Shown here in pieces: positions 25,420 to 35,121 of a stretch of DNA of 45,000 nt. This DNA is from Clostridia bacterium (GTDB taxonomy: Bacteria; Bacillota; Clostridia; TANB77; CAG-508). The stretch spans positions 1 through 45,000 of the forward strand of contig JAGBAJ010000059.1 in assembly GCA_017939755.1 (NCBI GenBank). Direction: 5' to 3'. The notes under the pieces were generated by a model. That model was not told the DNA's origin, ran no database searches, and worked only from the letters and a program-made list of their open reading frames with translations. The translations under genes were made by a program, and so were the position numbers. Position 1 is the first letter of the stretch, and each line of letters starts with the position of its first letter.

Positions 25420-25570
25420 ATAAAAGCCCACTAGCATAAGAATTTTGATGTTCAATTTCGAACGCTTTGCTATTTCAATTTTGATTTATAATCAAATTTA
25501 AAATACCTTGTTTCACTTTAAAATTCTTATACTAGAAGGTCTTATTTAGATAAACCATTAAATAGTAACT
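25420..25570 (+). repeat. Long imperfect inverted repeat, likely GTTAC-family relative
   Basis: CTAGCATAAGAATTTT (25431-25446) faces AAAATTCTTATACTAG (25520-25535). The outer parts continue imperfectly to GTAAC at 25425-25429 on the left and TAGTAAC (25563-25569) on the right. With the promoter at 25598 and a hairpin at 25641-25686 this accounts for the 600-base gap before the next gene. Confidence 0.5.
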
Positions 25571-25597
25571 GTAATCCTCTAAAAATGGCGAAAATAC

Positions 25598-25626
25598 TTG
25601 AATTTGGTGGAAAAATTTGATATAAT
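25598..25626 (+). promoter_or_regulatory. Sigma-A-type promoter followed by a leader hairpin
   Basis: -35 TTGAAT (25598-25603), 17-base spacer, -10 TATAAT (25621-25626). The start of the transcript would run into a hairpin, TTTTATATACTAG (25641-25653) with CTAGTATATAAAA (25674-25686), then into sequence related to 12276-12385 before the start codon at 25808. Confidence 0.6.
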
Positions 25627-25807
25627 AGATGACATAATGATTTTATATACTAGAAAAATTATATTGACTTTTCCTAGTATATAAAATAATACATTGCGCA
25701 CAAATTTTATTTCAGAAAATTTGGAGCATGAACAAAGACGTGGCGTGAGAAGTAATCTAAAATGTTATAATATTGTATTATGCCACTTTTGTTCTAATGG
25801 GGGATTT

Positions 25808-27118
25808 ATGAAAAAAGTTCTAAAAAATGTACTCTTTTTAGCTATTTTTGCTCTTATTGCAATATTAGTCATGAATATTGTATATAAGCAAATAGGATAT
25901 GGATACTTTAAAAAGGCACTTTCTAGACCCGGAATTACTTTCTTTACACGTGATAATAAAGTTAAGTATTCTAATATGAATAGTTATAAAATAGAAAATA
26001 AAGATTATAATAATTCAACTTTTTACAAAAAAATTAAAGTAAAAAGGAATACACCCTATAGAATTACTTGTATGATTAAAACAGAAAATGTAAATATTTT
26101 GGACAGAGCATATAAAAATAGTGGAGCTAAGATTAGCTTATTAGATTCAAATGAACAATCTAAATGTCTTACAGGGACAAATGACTGGACAAAGGTTACA
26201 TTAATGTTTAATTCAAAGCAAAATGATGAAATAAGTGTAGGATTTATGCTTGGAGCAGAATCTGAATATGGAAATGTTAGTGGTACAGCATGGTTCTCTG
26301 ACATACAACTAGAAGAAGGAAATATAAATAATGACACAAATTGGAATGTTGCATGCTTTATGTTTAAGAACGTGGATGTTACAATTTCAAATAAGCGATA
26401 TAACTATTCTATGAGTGAAACAGATATTAAACAACTAAGAGAGTGTATGTTAAGATTTAAACAATCATGTGAAATTCTAAGTAATGAGAATATGACCATA
26501 ACATATGACATTATTGAACTAGAAACACCAGTTAACTCATTATCCTATGATGAAAAAAGAGGATACTATATAGATCCTGCTGATGCAGAAAAACTTATAG
26601 ATGCATATATACAAAAAGAAAATTATGATCACATATTTGTTTGTTTAAGATTAAATGATGAGAAAACAGCTATTAAATGTAATAACTGGATAGGCTTAGG
26701 AAGTATGGAATACAAACAAATAGGTTTTTCTAATATAAGAATGCCAACATCAAGTAAGAGCAAAAAATATGTATACAATGATGAAACTAATAGATTTCCA
26801 GAAGAAGTTTTTGTGCATGAATTTTTACATTCACTAGAAAAAAATTCTGAGAAATACGGGTATAAAGTACCAGCACTACATGATTATGAACAATATGGAT
26901 ATAATTCAGATAGTGCAACTGGGTTGTATAACTGGTTTAAAGCTTATATGGCTTCAACAATTGGTGATGATAATCAAGGGTTGAATAAGCAAATATATAA
27001 GTTAAAACCAATAAAAGAAAGCAATTTTAAAACAAGTAAAGTTTTGGAAGAATTTGAAGATGTAACAAATATATTTGAGAGATTAAAACTAGTCATTAAA
27101 ACAATGAATACATATTAA
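25808..27118 (+). CDS. Membrane-anchored putative zinc metalloprotein (HExxH)
   Basis: This 436-residue protein has an N-terminal signal anchor (MKKVLKNVLFLAIFALIAIL, helix about residues 7-25) and should lie outside the membrane. Residues about 50-180 look like a carbohydrate-binding-type beta-sandwich (NSTFYKKIKVKRNTPYRITC, TNDWTKVTLMF, GTAWFSDIQLEEG). The C-terminal half has VFVHEFLHSLEKNSEKYG, whose HEFLH (about 337-341) is a zinc-peptidase motif; His in PALHDYEQYG (about 358) might be a third ligand. Family and substrate are not recognised. ATG 25808 is preceded by GGGGGA; 38 upstream codons in frame lack hydrophobic-signal logic and are rejected. It may be cotranscribed with queA, 21 bases later. 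Confidence 0.78.
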   Translation: MKKVLKNVLFLAIFALIAILVMNIVYKQIGYGYFKKALSRPGITFFTRDNKVKYSNMNSYKIENKDYNNSTFYKKIKVKRNTPYRITCMIKTENVNILDRAYKNSGAKISLLDSNEQSKCLTGTNDWTKVTLMFNSKQNDEISVGFMLGAESEYGNVSGTAWFSDIQLEEGNINNDTNWNVACFMFKNVDVTISNKRYNYSMSETDIKQLRECMLRFKQSCEILSNENMTITYDIIELETPVNSLSYDEKRGYYIDPADAEKLIDAYIQKENYDHIFVCLRLNDEKTAIKCNNWIGLGSMEYKQIGFSNIRMPTSSKSKKYVYNDETNRFPEEVFVHEFLHSLEKNSEKYGYKVPALHDYEQYGYNSDSATGLYNWFKAYMASTIGDDNQGLNKQIYKLKPIKESNFKTSKVLEEFEDVTNIFERLKLVIKTMNTY

Positions 27119-27139
27119 TTGAAAGGAAAATAGAAATTA

Positions 27140-28165
27140 ATGAAATTATCTGATTTTAATTACGATTTACCAAAAGAGCTTATAGCACAAACTCCAATAG
27201 AAAAAAGGGATGAAGCAAGACTTTTAGTTTTACATAGATCAAATAAAACTATTGAACATAAAGTTTTTAAAGATATATTAGATTATTTAAAACCAGGGGA
27301 TTGTTTAGTTAGAAATAACACAAAGGTAATTCCTGCAAGGCTATATGGAGTAAAAGAAGTTACAGGTGCAAATGTTGAATTTTTGCTTTTAAATAGAATT
27401 GAAGGCGATACTTGGGAGGTTATGGTAAAACCAGGGAAAAAATTAATGCCAGGAGCTAGAGTAGATTTTGGAAATGGTCTATTAAAGGCTGAAATTATAG
27501 ATAAAATGGAGGGCGGAAATAGAAAGGTTAGGTTTGAATATGATGGAATATTTAATGAAATATTAGACCAAATAGGACTTATGCCATTACCACCATACAT
27601 AAAAGAAAAACTAGAAAAAAAGGAAATGTACCAAACAGTATATGCCAAATATGATGGATCAGCAGCAGCACCAACAGCTGGGCTACACTTTACAGAAGAG
27701 CTTTTAGAGCAAATAAAAAATAAAGGTGTTGAAATTGCAAATGTAACATTACATGTTGGAATTGGTACATTTAGACCAGTAAAAGAAGAAAATATAGAAG
27801 ACCATAATATGCATACGGAACATTATTATATTAAAGCTGAAGATGCAGAAAAAATAAATAATACACGAAAAAATGGTGGAAGAATTATAGCTGTGGGAAC
27901 AACTTCATGCAGAGTTTTAGAATCTGTAGCAGACGAAAATGGACAAGTAAAAGAAATAGAAGATGACACAAATATTTTCATATATCCAGGATATAAATTT
28001 AAATGCGTAGATAGCTTAATAACAAATTTTCACTTGCCAGAATCAACATTAGTAATGTTAGTATCAGCATTGGCAGGAAGAGAATTTATACTAGATAGCT
28101 ACAAAAAAGCAGTTGAAGAAAAATATAGATTTTTTAGTTTTGGAGATGCAATGTTTATTGATTAG
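27140..28165 (+). CDS. queA: S-adenosylmethionine:tRNA ribosyltransferase-isomerase
   Basis: This 341-residue enzyme transfers and rearranges the ribosyl part of S-adenosylmethionine onto preQ1 in tRNA to give epoxyqueuosine. Signatures present are [20 protein letters not shown] at the N-terminus, [17 protein letters not shown] (about residues 54-70), [14 protein letters not shown] (about 178-191), [20 protein letters not shown] (about 204-223) and [20 protein letters not shown] (about 295-314). The length is normal. GAAAGGAAAA precedes the ATG. It is followed by tgt, with 146 bases carrying repeat copy C between them, so the queuosine genes are together. Confidence 0.97.
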   Translation: MKLSDFNYDLPKELIAQTPIEKRDEARLLVLHRSNKTIEHKVFKDILDYLKPGDCLVRNNTKVIPARLYGVKEVTGANVEFLLLNRIEGDTWEVMVKPGKKLMPGARVDFGNGLLKAEIIDKMEGGNRKVRFEYDGIFNEILDQIGLMPLPPYIKEKLEKKEMYQTVYAKYDGSAAAPTAGLHFTEELLEQIKNKGVEIANVTLHVGIGTFRPVKEENIEDHNMHTEHYYIKAEDAEKINNTRKNGGRIIAVGTTSCRVLESVADENGQVKEIEDDTNIFIYPGYKFKCVDSLITNFHLPESTLVMLVSALAGREFILDSYKKAVEEKYRFFSFGDAMFID

Positions 28166-28180
28166 GCACGGTTTTTTAAA

Positions 28181-28228
28181 TTAGGGACGGGGTTCAATTT
28201 TAAATTTTTGAAATAAGGGACAGGTCTT
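28181..28228 (+). repeat. GGGACGGGGTT dispersed repeat, copy C
   Basis: Reads TTAGGGACGGGGTTCAATTT, an AT core, then AAGGGACAGGTCTTT. It lies between queA and tgt in the same operon. Matches copies A, B and D. Confidence 0.78.
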
Positions 28229-28311
28229 TAGTTTATATAGCAGATAAAAAAATACAGAATTTAAGCTGTGTAATTAAAAAAGTTCAATCGAAGGAAAGGA
28301 ATCGATTTTAA

Positions 28312-29442
<1,131 letters not shown>

Positions 29443-29478
29443 AAAAGAAAAAATTTTTTCTTAGAGAGGATGTATAAT

Positions 29479-30930
29479 ATGACTTTAATTGATGAAAATG
29501 ATGTTATTTTTGAACAAGAGAAAAAGAGAAAATTAGTTAAGATTATATTAATAGCGATAATTATACTTGTTATTTTTTGTGTTTGTTTACTAATTTTCAG
29601 AAGTGTAGCAAAAAAAAGCTCTTTTAAGTGCTCTATAGATGGAACAAATAGAACCGATATATCAAATGACATACTATTAAAAGATGAAAAAGGAAATATT
29701 CTTGTTCAAAATGGAAATATTTATGTCTCAATTAGAAAATTATCAAATATTTTAAATTATCAATTTTATAATAGTGAGTACAAAATTAAAGGTGAGGATA
29801 AAACTAAATGTCAGGTAAAAGTTAATAATATTTACACATCATATGTGGCTGGCTCAAACAAAGTGTATAAAGCTATTGCCCAAGAGAATAGCCAAGATGA
29901 TAATGATGATTCAAACAATGGGGAATTCGAAGAAATTGAAGATTTGAAAAAAACAGAATTTGAGTATTTTACAATAGCCGATAATATCAGATACGAGAAT
30001 GAGGAATTATATGGAAGTCTTGAGGCTATTCGATTGGGATTTGATATTACAATATCCTACGATGTAAAAAACAATATGTTAACTATTTCAACACTAGACC
30101 ACTTAGAAAAAACTGCAAAGGAAAAAAGAGTAGATGTTGTTGATTCATCAGAATATAGTTATAGAAATAAAAGATTATTAAAATATGGTATGGTTGTTGT
30201 GAAGGATGCCGATGGTAATTTGGGTGTAGGAAGTTATACAGATTCAAATAAAATAGGCTCTTTTGTAGCAAGCTGTAAATATTCAGAGCTAGAATTTAAT
30301 GAAGGAACTAAAGTAATTTCATCAGTTACAAGTAGTGATAATAAAAGTGGAATTTTATACATTAATGTAGACAGTCAAGAGGTTGAAAGAAATGTAACAT
30401 TACCATATGAGGAAATTAATGAAGCAACAAACAAGTTTGATTATTTTGTTGTAAAAAATAAAGAAAAGAAGTATGGAATTGTAAACGCGGAGGGTCATGT
30501 TATTATTCCTATTCAATTCGAAGAAATTGGCATAAAAGAAGAAGATTATTCAGATATAACATGCAAATACATTTTAAACGATAAATATGTTCCAGTAAAA
30601 TTAAACGGAAAATGGGGATTATACAACATAGATGGAAATAAAATAATTGAGCCTCAATTTGCAGATGTAGGATGTAGTTTAGCCCAAAGCGGAGATAGTG
30701 CAGTAATTATACCAAATTTAAAGGATGGAAAAACAGGTATTGTATTTTTATATAATAAAGAAAAATCATTCTATGGAGTATATAATGCAGACAATGGAGA
30801 AAAAATTGCGATATCTTTAACAGAGGTATATAGGAAAGTTGAAAATGACCAAGAAAATTTTTATATAAATCATATTATAGATAGGGCTACTTCAAAAGTT
30901 CATACTCTAAATCTAAGAACAGATTTATAA
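29479..30930 (+). CDS. Membrane-anchored WG-repeat protein
   Basis: This 483-residue protein has a short cytosolic head, one membrane helix (IILIAIIILVIFCVCLLIF, about residues 19-37) and a large outer part. Residues about 60-200 resemble copper-amine-oxidase-N/stalk domains (NIYVSIRKLSNILNYQFYN; YGSLEAIRLGFDITISYD). The C-terminal half holds at least two WG-type repeats: KYGIVNAEGHVIIPIQFEEI and KWGLYNIDGNKIIEPQFADV, plus a degenerate one near residue 235 (KYGMVVVKDADGNLGVGSY). WG repeats form beta modules seen in surface proteins of Firmicutes and Bacteroidetes. ATG 29479 is chosen because AGAGAGGATG lies 8 bases upstream; ATG 29470 overlaps it. It follows tgt closely but is not a queuosine gene. 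Confidence 0.85.
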   Translation: MTLIDENDVIFEQEKKRKLVKIILIAIIILVIFCVCLLIFRSVAKKSSFKCSIDGTNRTDISNDILLKDEKGNILVQNGNIYVSIRKLSNILNYQFYNSEYKIKGEDKTKCQVKVNNIYTSYVAGSNKVYKAIAQENSQDDNDDSNNGEFEEIEDLKKTEFEYFTIADNIRYENEELYGSLEAIRLGFDITISYDVKNNMLTISTLDHLEKTAKEKRVDVVDSSEYSYRNKRLLKYGMVVVKDADGNLGVGSYTDSNKIGSFVASCKYSELEFNEGTKVISSVTSSDNKSGILYINVDSQEVERNVTLPYEEINEATNKFDYFVVKNKEKKYGIVNAEGHVIIPIQFEEIGIKEEDYSDITCKYILNDKYVPVKLNGKWGLYNIDGNKIIEPQFADVGCSLAQSGDSAVIIPNLKDGKTGIVFLYNKEKSFYGVYNADNGEKIAISLTEVYRKVENDQENFYINHIIDRATSKVHTLNLRTDL

Positions 30931-30935
30931 TGATA

Positions 30936-30970
30936 GCTGTTTTTGAGGACTACTTTCAAAAACATCAAAT
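30936..30970 (+). repeat. Second copy of the GCTGTTTTTGrGGACkAC repeat
   Basis: GCTGTTTTTGAGGACTACTT, then TCAAAAACATCAAA; it differs from 13447-13481 by a few bases. Here the inverted right half found at 13517-13526 is absent. Confidence 0.55.
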
Positions 30971-31034
30971 TTTAATAAAAACTATAAGGGAGATTAATGG
31001 TATTTTTTCCGGTACTCCCAAAAAAACAAAAAAA

Positions 31035-31063
31035 TGCCAGGTAGGAGTATAGCTCCCGCCTGG
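31035..31063 (-). terminator. Intrinsic terminator of the 68-residue gene
   Basis: On the minus strand CCAGGCGGGAG-ctata-CTCCTACCTGG is followed by CATTTTTTTG, a GC-rich stem with a strong T run. It begins 28 bases after the stop codon. Confidence 0.85.
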
Positions 31064-31090
31064 TCTTTGATTTGCGTGGACATTGAATTA

Positions 31091-31297
31091 TTAGTCAATT
31101 CTCTGCAGTACGTACCAAAGCTTGTCTCCATCTGGGTGTTTGTTGTTTTGAGCAAGAGCAAAACAACGACGAGGAGAACTCTTCTTATACGCTTCCATGA
31201 CCTGCTCTGCTTCTTTTCGAGTTTGGTATCCATGTGGTGAAACTACCACGTAATCTGGATATGGAGCAAGTATCATTGGCAGACTTTTATTCTTCAC
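31091..31297 (-). CDS. Small orphan protein of unusual composition
   Basis: This 68-residue soluble protein is rich in Tyr, Pro and Lys, with segments YPDYVVVSPHGYQTRKEAEQ and RRCFALAQNNKHPDGDKLWY. The end, LWYVLQRID, is beta-like. The layout (two strands, a helix, two strands) would suit a small alpha/beta or SPOR-like fold, but this is a guess from pattern. The start is taken as GTG 31297, eight bases after a perfect GGAGG; GTG 31306 is part of that site. Like the genes at 12482 and 17145 it has clearly higher G+C than its neighbours and stands alone with its own terminator, suggesting acquisition. Function unknown. Confidence 0.62.
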   Translation of the reverse strand: MKNKSLPMILAPYPDYVVVSPHGYQTRKEAEQVMEAYKKSSPRRCFALAQNNKHPDGDKLWYVLQRID

Positions 31298-31400
31298 GCA
31301 AATCACCTCCTTTACAAAGTGATTAGAAAAATATTATATTATTAATTTACAACTATGTCAATAAAATAGGTCATTTTTTAATATTTTTTAACGATTAAAT

Positions 31401-31461
31401 GTTACAATTCACAGCTATATCTTGAAATCGTAATAAATTTATATTAGCAGTGAACCGTAAT
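31401..31461 (+). repeat. GTTAC-family inverted repeat, 61-bp subtype
   Basis: GTTACAATTCACAGCTATAT at the left end and ATTAGCAGTGAACCGTAATG at the right. The inner part matches 25320-25380 with one base change. It ends 14 bases before the thrS promoter. Confidence 0.8.
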
Positions 31462-31474
31462 GATTAAATACATC

Positions 31475-31502
31475 TTGACAAAACAAATATATGTAGTATA
31501 AT
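31475..31502 (+). promoter_or_regulatory. Promoter for the thrS T-box transcript
   Basis: -35 TTGACA (31475-31480, consensus), 16-base spacer, -10 TATAAT (31497-31502, consensus). Leader structure begins about 50 bases later. Confidence 0.75.
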
Positions 31503-31552
31503 TGAAACATCAAAAACGAAAATGAGACAAAGTAAAATATCAATTTTTAATA

Positions 31553-31735
31553 GAGATGGTTAGTCGTCGGCTGAAAGCTAATCTTAAAAAAATATTTGAA
31601 CAACTACCTCATTGTTGCCAACCAAAATTGGACGTATTGCTTGCGTTAAAAGTATAAATTAAGTAAAAAATAGGATGGAACCGTGCCCATTAAGCACTCC
31701 TAAAGATTATGTATGTAGTCTTTAGGAGTTTTTTG
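31553..31735 (+). promoter_or_regulatory. T-box leader (tRNA-Thr responsive) of thrS
   Basis: A stem I-like region starts at GAGATGGTTAG and ends near CCAACCA at 31618. It includes AACTACCTC, where ACC could be the Thr specifier codon. The T-box reads AGGATGGAACCGTG (31672-31685); its TGGA would pair with a UCCA tRNA end, fitting tRNA-Thr with U as discriminator. The terminator ACTCCTAAAGA (31696-31706) pairs with TCTTTAGGAGT (31719-31729) and is followed by five T. Compared with the Phe T-box this leader is compact, and its stem I is short. Confidence 0.82.
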
Positions 31736-31745
31736 TTTTTTAAAT

Positions 31746-31792
31746 CAGGGACGGGGTTCAATTTGAAATTTTTAAAATTGGGGACAGGTCTT
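31746..31792 (+). repeat. GGGACGGGGTT dispersed repeat, copy D
   Basis: CAGGGACGGGGTTCAATTTG, an AT core, then TTGGGGACAGGTCTTG. Best-preserved copy of the four. It lies between the thrS T-box terminator and the thrS start codon, inside the transcribed leader. Confidence 0.8.
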
Positions 31793-31864
31793 GATTAAAA
31801 ATAGAAGATATTTTTAGAATATCTAAAAACAAAAGGCTCCTAAAGAGACTAGAAGGAGGATTTT

Positions 31865-33805
31865 ATGATTAAAGTAGAATTAAAAGATGGCTCTATTTTA
31901 GAAGTAGAGCAAGGAAGTAGCGTATTAGACGTTGCAAAAAAAATCAGTGAAGGTTTAGCTAGAATGGCTACAGCTGGAAGAGTTAATGGAAATGTAGTTG
32001 ATATTAGATTTGAATTAAAAGAAGACTGCAAATTAGAAATTTTAACTTTTGATTCCGATATAGATGGAAAAAAGGCTTATTGGCACACTACATCACACAT
32101 TATGGCACAAGCTGTTAAAAGATTATTTCCAGATACAAAATTAGCAATAGGACCTGCAATTGACGAAGGGTTCTACTATGATTTTGATACAATAAATACA
32201 TTTAATGATGAGGACAAAGAAAAAATTGAAGCTGAAATGAAAAAAATAATAAAGGAAGATATTCCAATAGAAAGATTCTCTTTACCAAGAGCTGAAGCCT
32301 TAAAATTAATGGCAGATGAACCATATAAAGTTGAATTAATAAATGATTTACCAGAAGGAGAAGAAATATCTTTCTATAAACAAGGTGATTTTACTGACTT
32401 ATGTGCAGGACCACATTTATTAAGTACAGGAAAAGTTAAATCTATAAAAGTACTTTCTAACTCAGGTGCATATTGGAGAGGTAGCGAAAAGAATAAAATG
32501 CTTCAAAGAGTGTATGCTATATCATTTCCAAAAGCAAGTCAGTTAGAGGAATTTATAAAATTACAAGAAGAAGCTAAAGAGCGTGATCATAGAAAAATTG
32601 GTAAAGAATTAAAATTATTTATGACACACAAATTAGTTGGAGCTGGACTTCCAATGTATCTACCAAATGGTGCTACAATAAGAAGAACTTTAGAAAGATA
32701 TATTCAAGATAAAGAAATAGCTTTAGGTTATGATCATGTATACACGCCATCACTTGCAAATACAGAGCTATACAAAGTAAGTGGTCACTGGGATCACTAT
32801 AAAGACGATATGTTCCCTGTAATGAAAATGGATACTGAAGAAATGGTACTAAGACCTATGAATTGTCCTCACCATATGCTTATTTACAAAAGTGAGCTAC
32901 GTTCATACAAAGACCTACCTATAAAAATAGGAGAGCTAGCACATGATTTTAGATATGAAAATAGTGGTGCTGTTTGTGGACTAGAAAGAGTTCGTCAAAT
33001 GTGCCAAAATGATGCTCACTTATTTGTAAGGCCAGACCAAATAAAAGAAGAGGTTGGAAAAGTGCTTAACCTAATATTTGAAGTATATTTGCATGATTTT
33101 GGATTCTCAAAAGACAGCTTTAAGTTTAGATTATCTTTAAGAGATAAAAATAACAAAGAAAAATATATTGACAATGATGAAATGTGGGAAACAGCAGAAG
33201 GCCAATTAAGACAAATCTTAAAAGACTTAAACATAGATTTCTACGAGGCTGAAGGAGAAGCTGCATTCTATGGACCAAAGATAGATATACAAATAAAAAC
33301 AGCGTTAAACCATGATGTAACAATTCCAACATGCCAATTAGACTTTGCATTACCAGAAAGATTTGACTTAAAATATATAGGAGAAGATGGTAAAGAGCAT
33401 AGACCAGTAGTTATACACAGAGCAATACTAGGATCTTCAGATAGATTTATTTCATTCTTAATAGAAGAAACAAAGGGAGTATTCCCAACATGGCTTGCGC
33501 CAACACAAGTAAAAATATTACCAATAGCAGACGCACATATGGAATATGCAAAAAAAGTTCAAGACGAACTTAGAAAAGTTGGCATAAGGGTTAAATTAGA
33601 TGAAAGAAATGAAAAAATAGGATATAAAATTCGTGAAGCACAACTTGAAAAAGTTCCATACATGCTTGTAATAGGAAACAAAGAAATGGATGATAATGCA
33701 GTAGGTGTACGATCTCATAAGGATGGAGATATTGGAGCTATGAGCTTAGAAGATTTCAAATCAAAAATAAAATATGAGATAGATAACTATGTAATAGAAA
33801 AATAA
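31865..33805 (+). CDS. thrS: Threonine-tRNA ligase
   Basis: This 646-residue class II synthetase has all usual parts: an N-terminal TGS domain (MIKVELKDGSILEVEQGSSV), an editing domain with HTTSHIMAQAVKRLFP (about residues 75-90) and DLCAGPHLLSTGKVKS (about 179-194), and a catalytic core with MVLRPMNCPHHMLIYKSELR (about 328-347; zinc-binding Cys), RYENSGAVCGLERVRQMCQ (about 364-382) and VIHRAILGSSDRFISFLIEE (about 516-535). The anticodon-binding domain (PTQVKILPIADAHMEYAKKV) completes it. AGAAGGAGG precedes the ATG. Expression is expected to rise when tRNA-Thr is uncharged through the T-box upstream. Confidence 0.98.
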   Translation: MIKVELKDGSILEVEQGSSVLDVAKKISEGLARMATAGRVNGNVVDIRFELKEDCKLEILTFDSDIDGKKAYWHTTSHIMAQAVKRLFPDTKLAIGPAIDEGFYYDFDTINTFNDEDKEKIEAEMKKIIKEDIPIERFSLPRAEALKLMADEPYKVELINDLPEGEEISFYKQGDFTDLCAGPHLLSTGKVKSIKVLSNSGAYWRGSEKNKMLQRVYAISFPKASQLEEFIKLQEEAKERDHRKIGKELKLFMTHKLVGAGLPMYLPNGATIRRTLERYIQDKEIALGYDHVYTPSLANTELYKVSGHWDHYKDDMFPVMKMDTEEMVLRPMNCPHHMLIYKSELRSYKDLPIKIGELAHDFRYENSGAVCGLERVRQMCQNDAHLFVRPDQIKEEVGKVLNLIFEVYLHDFGFSKDSFKFRLSLRDKNNKEKYIDNDEMWETAEGQLRQILKDLNIDFYEAEGEAAFYGPKIDIQIKTALNHDVTIPTCQLDFALPERFDLKYIGEDGKEHRPVVIHRAILGSSDRFISFLIEETKGVFPTWLAPTQVKILPIADAHMEYAKKVQDELRKVGIRVKLDERNEKIGYKIREAQLEKVPYMLVIGNKEMDDNAVGVRSHKDGDIGAMSLEDFKSKIKYEIDNYVIEK

Positions 33806-33846
33806 AGATAGTTACTTTAGTTGTAATTTATTAAGGATGTGAAATA

Positions 33847-34962
33847 TTGAAAAAGAGCGACCGTAAAAAAATGACCACAAATGAAATATATCTAAATGAA
33901 TGCATGAAAATTTTAGGATTTAAAACTAGAGCTATAGGACTTAATTTTCATGATGATAAAGGAAATGTTTTACTAAATAATATAGTAAATTTTGAAGACG
34001 ATGAACATGAAACAATTACAGTTGTTAGTAAACCTAATATGAAAAAAATCTTGCTTGATGGCACTAACTATTCTTCAACCTTTTTTAGTTCAAAAAATGA
34101 TGAACTTATATTTCGTAATAAACAACTAGATATAGAATATATAAGCAAGAGCAAAAATATAAGCGATGGGATTACTATTAAAACTCTAATCAGAAGAGTT
34201 GGTGATACAACAGAATATTTTAAGTATTTATATTGTGACAATATGTGTGTAGTTTTAGATTATAGGGCAAAAGACGAAAACGGGACTACTATAGTAGTTA
34301 ATAATATAGCACAAAATCTTAGCGAGGAAGAATTAATAACTTATGCTGTTGAAGAAATGGCTAAATACAAAGAAATTGAAAAAAATCTATTTGGAGAAGA
34401 ATTAGATGATTTTGATAGCATAGAAAATAGTGAAGGTTCCACAGAAGCTGAGATAGATGAAGAAATTGATACTTTTGTTAATGATGATTTTGAGAGCTAT
34501 TACACGATTGATTACATCTCAAAAGCAATGCCTATCACTAATAATGTTGATGATGATAAATGTGGAAGTGATTTACCATTTGATGTAACTTCATTTGATT
34601 ATGAAGATGACAATATTTCTTCAGATAATGACAATAATGTAACAGTAATTGCAGAACAGTGCATTTCTGAGGAAGGTGGATTTATAGATTCAGAAAATTA
34701 TTCAGTTATTGTAAATGATACATTAATTGAAGATGAGATGATTGAATCAGATTTTATAGATACAGCTGTTACACAAACGATGGATGTAAATCAAGAGGTA
34801 GAAGACCTAATGGAATCATATACGGAAATAAAGACTGACTTTAATAAAATAAAGAATATAATTGTAAGAAGAAAGAAGAAGCTTGATAGCCAGGGAGATA
34901 CATTTGGAAATATAGGAAGCGACAGATCAGAGCTTAGTAATGAATTTGGTCCAGATATTTAA
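33847..34962 (+). CDS. Acidic protein, tandem paralogue 1 (family not recognised)
   Basis: This 371-residue soluble protein has three zones. The N-terminal zone (1-150) looks folded and shares YLNEC, KKILLDGTNY and IRRVGDTTEYFKY with the next gene. The middle (about 175-320) is very rich in Asp, Glu, Ser and Asn and probably disordered. A basic C-terminal zone contains RKKKLDSQGDTFGNI, identical over 15 residues to the second copy although several codons differ silently. It starts with TTG at 33847; the AAGGATG in front and the matching leader of the second gene (AGGATGTAAG) support this, but ATG 33871 is possible. It follows thrS by 41 bases. No signal, membrane helix or known domain is visible. 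Confidence 0.7.
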   Translation: MKKSDRKKMTTNEIYLNECMKILGFKTRAIGLNFHDDKGNVLLNNIVNFEDDEHETITVVSKPNMKKILLDGTNYSSTFFSSKNDELIFRNKQLDIEYISKSKNISDGITIKTLIRRVGDTTEYFKYLYCDNMCVVLDYRAKDENGTTIVVNNIAQNLSEEELITYAVEEMAKYKEIEKNLFGEELDDFDSIENSEGSTEAEIDEEIDTFVNDDFESYYTIDYISKAMPITNNVDDDKCGSDLPFDVTSFDYEDDNISSDNDNNVTVIAEQCISEEGGFIDSENYSVIVNDTLIEDEMIESDFIDTAVTQTMDVNQEVEDLMESYTEIKTDFNKIKNIIVRRKKKLDSQGDTFGNIGSDRSELSNEFGPDI

Positions 34963-35014
34963 AATTATATTTGAATTAAAATAATAGGTTTTGTATAAGG
35001 TACAATGAAAAATA

Positions 35015-35072
35015 GTTACAATTCGTAGTTAATATCTAAGTGATTCAAATAGCTGATTAGAGCTGTGAATTG
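35015..35072 (+). repeat. Degenerate GTTAC-family repeat between the paralogues
   Basis: GTTACAATTCGTAGTTAA at the left and TTAGAGCTGTGAATTG at the right; the final GTAAC has decayed to AAAAA. It occupies most of the gap between the two paralogous genes. Confidence 0.6.
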
Positions 35073-35121
35073 AAAAATTATTATGATTTATGCTAATGTA
35101 ATAGATAGGATGTAAGAATAT

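Noticed and set aside
25694..25807. In-frame 38-codon extension of the HExxH protein
   Set aside because: The extension would put a polar stretch before the signal anchor; GGGGGA lies before ATG 25808, and the extra region resembles the non-coding sequence at 12276.
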